Source of the DNA: DTLC01 sp964555645
GTDB lineage: Bacteria > Verrucomicrobiota > Verrucomicrobiia > Limisphaerales > DTLC01
Direction: 5' to 3'
Assembly (NCBI GenBank): GCA_964555645.1
Contig: CAZKTA010000001.1
Location: 434,001 to 498,000, forward strand
Length of the DNA: 64,000 bases
The translations under genes and the position numbers were made by a program. Below, in pieces: positions 29,060-37,186 of this stretch; positions within the stretch are counted from its first letter, which is position 1, and each line of letters starts with the position of its first letter. A model generated the notes under the pieces. The model saw only the letters and a list, made by a program, of their open reading frames with translations. It searched no databases and was not told the origin of the DNA.

Positions 29060-30408
29060 GCACAACTCGGCAAACCAACGTAGAGGCTGAAGCCGTTCGG
29101 ACCGGTCAGGCGGACGAACGGAACACGGCCCGGCCATCTTTTGCAGACTCGTTGACTCAGGGTGAACGCCGCTTGCGCTGGTTTTTGATCGGTTGGATGA
29201 CGCTTTCGACAGTACTGAATCTGATCGACAAGAACACCTTGGCAATACTCGCACCGACATTGTCCGAGCTGTTTGACATGAGCCAGGCCGATTATGCGCG
29301 GATCATCATGGCGTTTCAACTTGCCTATGCGACCATGTACATTGTTGGGGGTAGATTTGTGGATCTCGTGGGGGAGAAAATTGGGATGGCAGCATGTGTG
29401 ACGTGGTGGTCGGTTTCGGCCATCCTGCATGCGTTCGCACGCGGGGTACTGAGCCTGGGCATATTCAGATTCATGCTTGGGGTCGGTGAGCCGGTAAACT
29501 ACCCGGCCGCTTTGCGCGCCACTGCGCGATGGTTTGCAAGAGAAGAACGCGGTTTACCAATTGCAATTTGGTCCTCAGGCAGTTCGGTGGGCAGCCTGAT
29601 TTCTGTACCGATAATCGCATTTTTGACACTGCGTTTTGGATGGCGCGCGGCGTTTATCGTACCCGGATTGGTAGGGCTGATTTGGGCAATTGTGTGGGTG
29701 GTGGCTTATCGGCATCCGTCTGTGCGGGTTGACAGCCCCGATACGCCACCCTTGGAAGGTCAATCTGCTGAACCGCATGGCGAACGCACGAAAACGTTTC
29801 TTGACTTGGTTGGCAACAGAAAAGTGCTTGCGCTAGTTGGGATGAGGCTGTTGAACGACCCTGTGTGGGTTTTTTACATTGCGTGGATGCCGAAGTTCCT
29901 TGCCGAAGTGTGGGGGTTCGATCTACGCCAAATGGCGCTATACGGCTGGATTCCGTTCCTATTTGGGAGCATGGGTGGCATGTTTGGGGGTGCTGCATCC
30001 GATTGGCTTGTCCGGCGCGGTCTTGCGCCGGCCAAAGCGCGGAAGACACTTTTGTATCTCACAGGAGCAATTGCACCACTCGGGATGCTGACGGGTTTTG
30101 TCGGCTCTGCAGGTGTATCAATTGCGTTACTGGCGCTGATGGCGTTCATTTGCTACACGTGGTTCATCAGCACCGCCGCACTGATGTCGGATATTTTCCC
30201 GGAGCGTGTTGTTGGATCAGTACTTGGTTTAGCAGCCGGTGCAGGCCAGTTTGGGGGTATATTTGTTGCATGGCTGGCGGGGCACCTGTTGGAAAGGGGT
30301 GGTATTAGCGTGCGCGATTCGTATGCATCTTTGTTCGTGATAGCTGGCTGCGCGCATATCATTGCGTGTGCGAACATGTTTTTCTTTCTTCGCGACAAAA
30401 CAAAGTAA
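29056..30408 (+). CDS. MFS transporter, anion:cation symporter (ExuT/DgoT) type
   Basis: 450 aa with a polar N-terminal tail of about 40 residues and about 12 membrane segments. The early LIDKNTLAILAPTLSELFDM, FRFMLGVGEPVNYPAALRAT and WFAREERGLPIAIWSSGSSV are typical of the ACS branch, which imports sugar acids such as hexuronates and galactonate with protons. It overlaps the lactonase stop by ATGA. Given the dehydratase and lactonase beside it, the cargo is probably a hexonate, hexuronate or related sugar acid; a neutral sugar or short oligosaccharide cannot be excluded. Confidence 0.8.
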   Translation: MSTTRQTNVEAEAVRTGQADERNTARPSFADSLTQGERRLRWFLIGWMTLSTVLNLIDKNTLAILAPTLSELFDMSQADYARIIMAFQLAYATMYIVGGRFVDLVGEKIGMAACVTWWSVSAILHAFARGVLSLGIFRFMLGVGEPVNYPAALRATARWFAREERGLPIAIWSSGSSVGSLISVPIIAFLTLRFGWRAAFIVPGLVGLIWAIVWVVAYRHPSVRVDSPDTPPLEGQSAEPHGERTKTFLDLVGNRKVLALVGMRLLNDPVWVFYIAWMPKFLAEVWGFDLRQMALYGWIPFLFGSMGGMFGGAASDWLVRRGLAPAKARKTLLYLTGAIAPLGMLTGFVGSAGVSIALLALMAFICYTWFISTAALMSDIFPERVVGSVLGLAAGAGQFGGIFVAWLAGHLLERGGISVRDSYASLFVIAGCAHIIACANMFFFLRDKTK

Positions 30409-30434
30409 ACTGAATTGCGTTAATGAGGAGTAAA

Positions 30435-31199
30435 ATGAGACGGTTGGACAACAAGGTTGCGATTGTTACAGGCGCGGGCCGCGGAATAGGGGCGGCGCTT
30501 GCAAAAGGGCTTGCGCGTGAAGGCGCGGCTGTTGTGGTAAATTACAACAGGTCGGCTGAGCACGCACAAGAAGTTGTGCAAGAGATAATGGCCGCAGGTG
30601 GCAAGGCCCTCGCAGTCAAGGCAGACGTACAAAACCTTATGGAGCATGAGCGACTGATTGCCTCGGCGCTGGAGCGTTTTGGCGGATTGGACATTTTGGT
30701 GAACAACGCGGGTCTCGAGTACAACGAGCCTTTTTTGAGCACGACCGAAGCGCAGTTCGATCACACAATAGCAGTGAATCTGAAAGGCGTGTATTTTCTC
30801 AGCCAGAAAACAGCGCATGAAATGATCAAGGCGGGCAAAGGCGGCAGAATCATTAACATCTCAAGCTGCCACGACACCGTACCGCTGAATAACCGGTCGG
30901 CCTATGCGATCAGCAAAGGTGGACTTGCAATGCTTACCAAATCACTGGCACTTGAGCTAGCCGAACACCGGATCACTGTTAATTCGGTTTCCCCCGGTGC
31001 AATCTTAACCGACATGAACCGCGAACGGCTTTCGATACCGGAGATCCGGGCAAGGTTGTTGGCCCGGATTCCATTGAACCGGTTGGGCGAGGTTGATGAC
31101 TGTGTGGGTGCAGTGGTGTTCCTAGCTTCGGCCGAGGCCGATTATGTAACAGGCGCAACACTTTATGTGGATGGCGGCTTGCTTTTGCGGCGACTTTGA
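30435..31199 (+). CDS. SDR oxidoreductase, glucose 1-dehydrogenase-like
   Basis: 254 aa. An in-frame ATG lies at 30423, but GAGGAG at 30425-30430 sits four bases before the ATG at 30435, which decides the start. Classical short-chain dehydrogenase: cofactor motif TGAGRGIG, NNAG, catalytic Ser in INISS, YAISK with Tyr and Lys, and YVTGATLYVDGG at the end. Length and ISSCHDTVP...AYAISKGG resemble aldose (glucose) 1-dehydrogenases rather than the SDR-type fructuronate reductases, which are usually longer. In this operon it could oxidise an aldose such as D-mannose to its lactone for the SMP-30 enzyme; that substrate is inferred. Confidence 0.8.
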   Translation: MRRLDNKVAIVTGAGRGIGAALAKGLAREGAAVVVNYNRSAEHAQEVVQEIMAAGGKALAVKADVQNLMEHERLIASALERFGGLDILVNNAGLEYNEPFLSTTEAQFDHTIAVNLKGVYFLSQKTAHEMIKAGKGGRIINISSCHDTVPLNNRSAYAISKGGLAMLTKSLALELAEHRITVNSVSPGAILTDMNRERLSIPEIRARLLARIPLNRLGEVDDCVGAVVFLASAEADYVTGATLYVDGGLLLRRL

Positions 31200-31242
31200 A
31201 CTGTTTCGTATCGCGGCCATGGTGTTTTGAAATTTTACTTCA

Positions 31243-32094
31243 ATGAATAACGACAAAAACAACAGCTCCAAAATGAAAGACGCAACTTCCTATCATACGA
31301 CCGGCAAACAACCTGCAGATTCCAATAACGGCGATTGCATGGTTGAAACGAAACCAACAGACCGTTCGACCGCACAATGCACAACCGTTGGCGCCCAATC
31401 AAAGCCGGAGCAGGCTGAGCCAGAGATTCCAATGCTCGAGATGTGCGCACGGTACAAACGGCTATATGCCGGGCTTGTGTTTGATGTGCTGGAACATTTG
31501 GGTTATCCGAACCAGGCGCTAAGTCACGAGATCAGACCAATTTCGCCGGAAATGAAGCTCGCTGGACCGGCTTTCACTTTCAAGGGCGCAACAACAGCCA
31601 TAAAAGACGAGACCTGGCGCTATCGCAGGCTAAATGCAATTAAGGAAATGAAGTATCCATGTGTCGAGGTGCGAGACCGAACCACCCCGTACAATGTGGC
31701 TCTGTATGGTGAGCTAAGTGCCACCACAGCAGCCGCACATGGTGCAGTTGGTGCGGTTATCGACGGTGGTACACGTGACAGTGGTTTTTTAATCTCGATG
31801 GGTTTTCCTGTATTTGCGCGATACCAATCCCCAATCGAGGCTTTCGGGCGGGTCATTACAATTGCGCATCAAGTGCCGATCCTACTTTCAGGTGAGTTGA
31901 CCGAAACGGTTGTGGTTAACCCCGGTGACTTCATCTTCGGTGATATTGACGGTGTGATTGTTATCCCGAAACACTTGACAAGACAGGTGTTGTTGGAAGC
32001 CGAACGAATTCTTGGATTGGAAAATGCTGCCCGTGAAGAGTTCAAGCAAGGTCACGATCCAGTTGAGGTCTTCAAGAAATACCGCCGCCTATGA
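31243..32094 (+). CDS. RraA-like / HMG aldolase-family protein
   Basis: 283 aa. From about residue 65 the sequence matches the RraA/4-hydroxy-4-methyl-2-oxoglutarate aldolase fold: VFDVLEHLG, AGPAFTF, YGELSATTAAAHGAVGAV, IDGGTRDSGFL with the Arg-Asp pair needed by the aldolases, GFPVFARYQSP, and PGDFIFGDIDGVIVIP. True RraA proteins bind RNase E; relatives in sugar-acid operons cleave keto acids to pyruvate with a divalent metal. The first 65 residues are polar, low in structure and unlike the family, so the real start may be later (for instance Met64, MLEMCARYKRLYAGL). Context suggests cleavage of 2-keto-3-deoxygluconate or a similar product of the dehydratase; not demonstrated. Confidence 0.75.
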   Translation: MNNDKNNSSKMKDATSYHTTGKQPADSNNGDCMVETKPTDRSTAQCTTVGAQSKPEQAEPEIPMLEMCARYKRLYAGLVFDVLEHLGYPNQALSHEIRPISPEMKLAGPAFTFKGATTAIKDETWRYRRLNAIKEMKYPCVEVRDRTTPYNVALYGELSATTAAAHGAVGAVIDGGTRDSGFLISMGFPVFARYQSPIEAFGRVITIAHQVPILLSGELTETVVVNPGDFIFGDIDGVIVIPKHLTRQVLLEAERILGLENAAREEFKQGHDPVEVFKKYRRL

Positions 32095-32136
32095 TTTCGA
32101 GCTAAATCGTAAAAACTTTTTACACTGTCGGCACCC

Positions 32137-32150
32137 AATTCCGAGGAATT
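32137..32150. promoter_or_regulatory. Short palindrome before second GH38 gene
   Basis: AATTCC GA GGAATT, a 6-bp perfect palindrome 17 bases before ATG 32167; another AT-rich palindrome (GTAAAAACTTTTTAC, 32109-32123) lies just upstream. They could be an operator, or a structure that modulates translation of the second half of the operon. Position only; no family of regulator implied. Confidence 0.25.
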
Positions 32151-32166
32151 CTTTCTTGTACGGCTC

Positions 32167-34782
32167 ATGAGTACAATCCGACTTTTTATATTTGGCACAA
32201 TTGGTTTGTGCGCTTGGTTGATTGGCGGGCCAGTTTGTACAGCGCAGCAAGTGGACATTGCAAAGGTTTATGTGGTCCCGTTTTCGCATCTTGACCTTTA
32301 CTGGGCCGGCACACGAGAAGAATGCCTCAGTCGCGGCAACCGCATAATCAGCAAAGCGGTTCAGATTGCACGTGCGAATCCGGAGTTCAGGTTCCTTATC
32401 GAGGACAATGTGTTCCTTCAAAATTACGTTGAAACGCGCATTGGTGGTGTTGGACTGGAACAACTCCGTGAACTCGTGAGGGCGGGTAGCATCGAAATTG
32501 CGCCGAAGTGGGTTGGCATATACCAGAACTTGCCTCGCGGTGAAGCGCACGTGCGCAACCATCTGATTGGCAAACGATTTGCACGGGAAGTTTTCGGCGT
32601 CGATCCGCAGGTCTCGCATCTCGGAGATCTGCCAGGGTATACAGCGCAGTACCCCCAAATTTTGGCTAAGTCGGGCGTACCATTCATGGTAATGACGCGT
32701 ATGGGCCCCCCGACTTGTTCACTGTTCCGTTGGCGTGCACCGGACGGTTCAACCGCATTGGTTTGGCACTCGCTGAAGGGTTACGGCTGGGGGATTGGAC
32801 TCGGTTTGCATCGCGACATGGGTTCGAACGATTTTGCAAAAGTCCTCAAGGACATTCAGCAGGTTCAGGCAACGACCAAGGGACCAATTTACCTTGGGTG
32901 GGGGACAGATTTGTGGGCGCCGACCGCCAGGCTGGTTGATAACGTAAAGCTGTTGAATGAAAAACTTGCACCAATCAGATTTCAACTGGCCACACCGCTC
33001 GATTATTTCAAGGCTGCAGCGCAGCTCACCGATGTGCCTGAATTTGGCGGTGAAATCCCCTCCTCGTGGGCGAACATAATCTCTTCGTTGAGTCACCTTT
33101 GGCCGCCGGTGATTGTTGCCACCGATACCTTGCTGACGGCCGAGAAATTCGGCGCAATCAATTATGCACTCGGCTATGCACAATATCCGCAGGCCGAATT
33201 CGGTAGGCTGTGGGAACTTGCACTCCAGTCCATGGACCACAACAATTATGGGCAGGGTGGTGACACCGGCGATGCGCGCAGGCTGGAATACGCGCAAATC
33301 CCTACCCTCTGCGCGGGGCAGATACTGCGTGATATGCTTCGCAACATTGCCGAACGGGTACAAGTACCGTTCCCGCGCGCCACGCCGATTGTGGTGTTTA
33401 ACCCGTTGAATTGGCAGCGGGACGATATAGTGCGAGTGCACGTAAGCATCTATGGTGACGTGGCCGCAGGCGACATACCGCGTACTGTGCGATTGATTGA
33501 CGACGCGGGGGCACCGGTGCCGTTTTATGAAGAGCAGTCCAGCGGCACGGTGTCACGCGCGCGCGAAATTGTTTTTGTTGCGCGTAATGTGCCTTCGCTC
33601 GGTTACCGCACTTACTACGTTATCCCCGCAGACAAACCGGATTCGTTCCCCGCTGCGAGTGAGTTGAAGCTCGATGTTGCGGATCCGGCACGGCCCAAAC
33701 GAATCTTCGGATCTGACGAGTTGGAAAATGAGTTCTACCGAGTCCGCGTTGACCGTGCTACAGGCCAGATCAACATCTTTGACAAGGAACTTGGACGCCC
33801 CGTGGCGACAAATATCGAGTTGGTTGGGGTCGAAATGCGTGGAGGCGATACTTTGAGCAGAATTCCCCGGAGCGGCCGGCTTTTACCAAATACAATCCGC
33901 AAAATCGAGATCGAGGAAAACAACCCTGTCAGAACCGTTGCTAGGCTTGATTGCGATCTTGGCGGGGTTGACGTGACACAGCGGTTGACATTATGGGCCG
34001 GATTGAAACGGGTCGACCTTGAGAACATCGTCGACTGGGAGCAGAACAAGTTTCTGCAGATCGAGCAGCTCTTTTGTTACCCCGAAACAAACGCAGAGGT
34101 GCGATACGGCATACCTTTCGGTTCGGCGGCCTCGACGGATCTGTTCCCGAACTGCGGGCCGCGTGCAGGGGACGAGGTGCCGTACGAAGAGTGGAAAACA
34201 TGGCGGCAGATTCAAGACTGGGTTTTTGCAGGAGCGGCGGGCGGCGGGCTAACGGTTGCGGCTGACAGGCAGTTTATTACGCTGGGCGACGGTGTGCTGC
34301 GATTCGGCATGTTGCGGGGTACATATTCGTCACTTGGTGTGACACGCGCAGGTAGGCCGTATCTTGTACAGGTCCCACCGGTTGGCAAGTACGTGTTTAG
34401 ATATGCTTTATTTTCCGGCAGAGGGAGTTGGGCATCCGGTAAGTCATATCGAGCAGGCATGGCATTTGCCAATCCATTGGTTGCGGTTACCTCGGTGGAC
34501 GAGCTAGGGGAAAAAGCCCTGCCGCCGACGCATTCGTTTTGCCAGTTGGATGCCGAGAACCTTGTGGTAACGGCGCTGAAAAAGGCTGAGCAGAGTCACG
34601 AACTTATTTTGCGCATGGTGGAGATGGAGGGGCGCGAGGTTGTCACATCTGTTAGGTGGCGCGGGCGCGGTGTCGGAATCCGCAGAGTGAACTTGCTGGA
34701 AGAACAGGCTGACAACAAGGTTCAAAAATCGCTCAAGATTAGCCCATTTGAGATTGTTACCGTGCGTTTGGCTATCGAATGA
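32167..34782 (+). CDS. Secreted GH38-like alpha-mannosidase
   Basis: 871 aa with signal peptide (IRLFIFGTIGLCAWLIGGPV then CTAQQ). The mature protein starts almost at the GH38 core: VVPFSHLDLYWAGTREE, with His41 and Asp43 as zinc ligands, and HLGDLPGYTAQYPQI with Asp154 at the nucleophile position in place of the usual DxFGH segment. SMDHNNYGQGGDTGDARRLE matches the later histidine ligand region. A beta-rich C-terminal half follows (IVVFNPLNWQRDDIV, FDKELGRPVATN). Paralogue of the gene at 37187, which has the same layout; the GH92-like gene lies between them. Probably removes alpha-mannosyl units outside the cytoplasm. Confidence 0.75.
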   Translation: MSTIRLFIFGTIGLCAWLIGGPVCTAQQVDIAKVYVVPFSHLDLYWAGTREECLSRGNRIISKAVQIARANPEFRFLIEDNVFLQNYVETRIGGVGLEQLRELVRAGSIEIAPKWVGIYQNLPRGEAHVRNHLIGKRFAREVFGVDPQVSHLGDLPGYTAQYPQILAKSGVPFMVMTRMGPPTCSLFRWRAPDGSTALVWHSLKGYGWGIGLGLHRDMGSNDFAKVLKDIQQVQATTKGPIYLGWGTDLWAPTARLVDNVKLLNEKLAPIRFQLATPLDYFKAAAQLTDVPEFGGEIPSSWANIISSLSHLWPPVIVATDTLLTAEKFGAINYALGYAQYPQAEFGRLWELALQSMDHNNYGQGGDTGDARRLEYAQIPTLCAGQILRDMLRNIAERVQVPFPRATPIVVFNPLNWQRDDIVRVHVSIYGDVAAGDIPRTVRLIDDAGAPVPFYEEQSSGTVSRAREIVFVARNVPSLGYRTYYVIPADKPDSFPAASELKLDVADPARPKRIFGSDELENEFYRVRVDRATGQINIFDKELGRPVATNIELVGVEMRGGDTLSRIPRSGRLLPNTIRKIEIEENNPVRTVARLDCDLGGVDVTQRLTLWAGLKRVDLENIVDWEQNKFLQIEQLFCYPETNAEVRYGIPFGSAASTDLFPNCGPRAGDEVPYEEWKTWRQIQDWVFAGAAGGGLTVAADRQFITLGDGVLRFGMLRGTYSSLGVTRAGRPYLVQVPPVGKYVFRYALFSGRGSWASGKSYRAGMAFANPLVAVTSVDELGEKALPPTHSFCQLDAENLVVTALKKAEQSHELILRMVEMEGREVVTSVRWRGRGVGIRRVNLLEEQADNKVQKSLKISPFEIVTVRLAIE

Positions 34783-34840
34783 GCAATAGATTGATAGGTT
34801 GGCGTTAGACAGTTTCCAACCTACAGGCAGGCCACACAGG

Positions 34841-37183
34841 ATGTTTATTCTATCGCGAAACCGAGCTGTAATTGGTGCGCTTGCTTTGTTTGGCGCAAGC
34901 GAGTGCAGTGTGCATTTGGTGCCAGCGTTTGCGGGTCCAGATTACCTAGGGTATGTGAATATGGTTCAGGATGCGCGTGGGGTCTACAAGACGGGGACGC
35001 ATCGTACCGTATTAATGCGCTACCCGTGCGGCCGAGTTGGGTTATGGTCTATTGACCAGGGCGAGATAGCCGATTGCGTGAGCCGCGGCCTGCGGCTTTA
35101 CCCGTGTATTGGTGTGATCACCAACAAGGACAACTCGGACTGGCGTGATACTATCCAAGGGGATCCATCGCGAGTAGAGGTGCGGTATCGAACAAATTCA
35201 CCGGGGCAGGACGTTGCTGTCGAGTTGACGGTCACGCCCCATGTATCGTGTTACCGGTACAGCTTTCCTCGGGCGTCTAAACCTGTCGCGATCGTTTTGA
35301 CAACGGTTGACGTCCCCGCCCTGATGAGTTGGAACTGGCAGGACAGACTCAAATGGACAAACAATGTAATTAAGGTCATCGATCCCCAAACGGTTGAGCT
35401 CACGGTGTCCGGTTTCAAGAAAGCTACGGTGTACTATTACGTGAGATTTAGCGCGCCCGCCGTCGGGCATGGCGTGTTGCAGTGGACCAACGTAGTCGAG
35501 GGGCAGAATACAGTGGAGGGCGACCGGGTCGGTGCGTTTCTCAAATTTCTGCCGAGCAACGTGGTTGCAGCAGTCGCAGTTTCGCACATCAGCATGGCAC
35601 AGGCACGAAACTATTTTGAGGCGGAGTTGGGGGACATGGATTTTGACCGTGCCGCAGCCAAGCTCAAATGTGCATGGGAGGCAAAGCTCGGCCGAGTAGA
35701 AGCCACCGGGCCGGAGTTGCGGCTTAGGCAACTCTACACTGCCTTGTATACTGTTTATGCAAATATAATTGACGTGACAGATAACCCGTTTTACTCGGGA
35801 TACAAGCCCCTTCTGACGATCGCATCGAGTGATTATTGGCAGTACGTTGGCGGCTATATGCGGTGTAATTGGGACCAGTCGCGCGCGGTCTATCCATTGC
35901 TGGCGCTTATTGATCCTGAGGTCCTCGCGCATGTATTGAACACTTACCTGGCGCAGTATGAACGTGACGGAGCTTTTGCTGGTAATTGGGACCCGTTTGT
36001 TGACCAGAAAGGTGCGCAGGCCAACTACGCCGCTAGCACAGCTTTGCTGGCTTGGTCCCACGGTGTAAAAGGGGTAGATTACGCGCGATTCAAGGCAGCT
36101 GCAATTGCCACTGCCCAACGCGGATTCGATCGCGACTTTTTCGAGCTCGGGTACATTCCTGTGGGTAAAGGAAATCCCAACTGCGGGTCGCACACAATTG
36201 AAAACGCCACGAGGAGCCATAGTATCGCACTTTTCGCGAGGGCACTCGACGATGACCGCAGTTACCAGCAATTTTGGCGGTGTAGGACGAATTACGCCGT
36301 GCTTTTTGACGCTAGCGCAAGACGGTTCAGAACGCGAACTGCTCGGGGCGAATGGGGTGAACTGAAGGGCGGATTTTTTGAAGGCTCGGGTCAAGATTGG
36401 GTGTTTGCAGTGCCGCACGACCCATATGGGTTGTTGGGGTTGTACGGTGTGGAGCAAGCCGTTTCCGACATAGAGTCATATGTAAGCCATAAATCCGACT
36501 TCAACGATTACAAGTTGGTTTACCCGTATTTGCCCGTGTTCGCCGATCGTGCAGATGTGACACAGAAGCTGATTCGGAACAACTGTGTGCCCAAATTCGA
36601 CCGGCTGACCATGGCAGAATGGGTGTTTAAGTCAGGCGACCAAGGGTGTTATTACACCAGTAACGCCGGGTTCCTCGCCTGCAGTATATTAGGCTTGTAC
36701 TGGATGCCAACGGCCGGCTCAACCTGGGTTATTACAACACCGAGTATTGACAGGTACACGCTAAACGGCGTTAAGCGGCTGACCCTTCAGACAATCAACA
36801 ATTCGCCCTCAAATCATTATATCCGCTCAATTAAATTGGACGGGGCGACCTATCCTAGTTTTCTGATCTCTGGGCGTGTACTAAGCCGGGGCGATCACGC
36901 CATAACGCTGGAGTTGACGAATAACCCGGGCAAGCTTGGCACGCTCTATCTGAGCTCAACAGATGGGGAGGTTTTAAAAGTGCTCTCGGACGGGCGTGGA
37001 TGGATTGAATTTGAGCTTGACCCAATGGCAACTACATGCCGCGCCCACGTGTTTAGCGCCACTGTGCCGCAAAGGGTTACGTTTAACGGTATAAATTTCA
37101 CCAACTGGAGTTACGATCAAGTGACTAAACTTACCACCCTGTCCGGTCTGTCGAATGGGGTGTGCAGAATTACAGTCCGTTGA
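34841..37183 (+). CDS. Secreted GH92-like alpha-mannosidase (free-standing copy)
   Basis: 780 aa from ATG 34841; a TTG at 34799 is in frame but the ATG gives a proper signal peptide (MFILSRNRAVIGALALFGAS). GH92 features: VAVELTVTPHVSCYRYSFP in the N-terminal domain, ALYTVYANIIDVTDNPFYSG, GGYMRCNWDQSRAVYPLLAL, GGFFEGSGQDWVFAVPHDP with Glu514 as the expected general acid, and NHYIRSIKLDGATYPSF at the C-terminus. The segment that should contain the two catalytic-base aspartates (GNDDxGxMSAW) reads GCYYTSNAGFLACSILG. Flanked by two GH38 genes, with only 3 bases to the next one, so a shared alpha-mannoside target is likely. Confidence 0.78.
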   Translation: MFILSRNRAVIGALALFGASECSVHLVPAFAGPDYLGYVNMVQDARGVYKTGTHRTVLMRYPCGRVGLWSIDQGEIADCVSRGLRLYPCIGVITNKDNSDWRDTIQGDPSRVEVRYRTNSPGQDVAVELTVTPHVSCYRYSFPRASKPVAIVLTTVDVPALMSWNWQDRLKWTNNVIKVIDPQTVELTVSGFKKATVYYYVRFSAPAVGHGVLQWTNVVEGQNTVEGDRVGAFLKFLPSNVVAAVAVSHISMAQARNYFEAELGDMDFDRAAAKLKCAWEAKLGRVEATGPELRLRQLYTALYTVYANIIDVTDNPFYSGYKPLLTIASSDYWQYVGGYMRCNWDQSRAVYPLLALIDPEVLAHVLNTYLAQYERDGAFAGNWDPFVDQKGAQANYAASTALLAWSHGVKGVDYARFKAAAIATAQRGFDRDFFELGYIPVGKGNPNCGSHTIENATRSHSIALFARALDDDRSYQQFWRCRTNYAVLFDASARRFRTRTARGEWGELKGGFFEGSGQDWVFAVPHDPYGLLGLYGVEQAVSDIESYVSHKSDFNDYKLVYPYLPVFADRADVTQKLIRNNCVPKFDRLTMAEWVFKSGDQGCYYTSNAGFLACSILGLYWMPTAGSTWVITTPSIDRYTLNGVKRLTLQTINNSPSNHYIRSIKLDGATYPSFLISGRVLSRGDHAITLELTNNPGKLGTLYLSSTDGEVLKVLSDGRGWIEFELDPMATTCRAHVFSATVPQRVTFNGINFTNWSYDQVTKLTTLSGLSNGVCRITVR

Positions 37184-37186
37184 ACC

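Noticed and set aside
35198..36457. 419-codon minus-strand frame inside the GH92-like gene
   Set aside because: Shadow of a gene with strong family motifs on the plus strand; its own sequence has random, Arg/Cys/His-rich composition.
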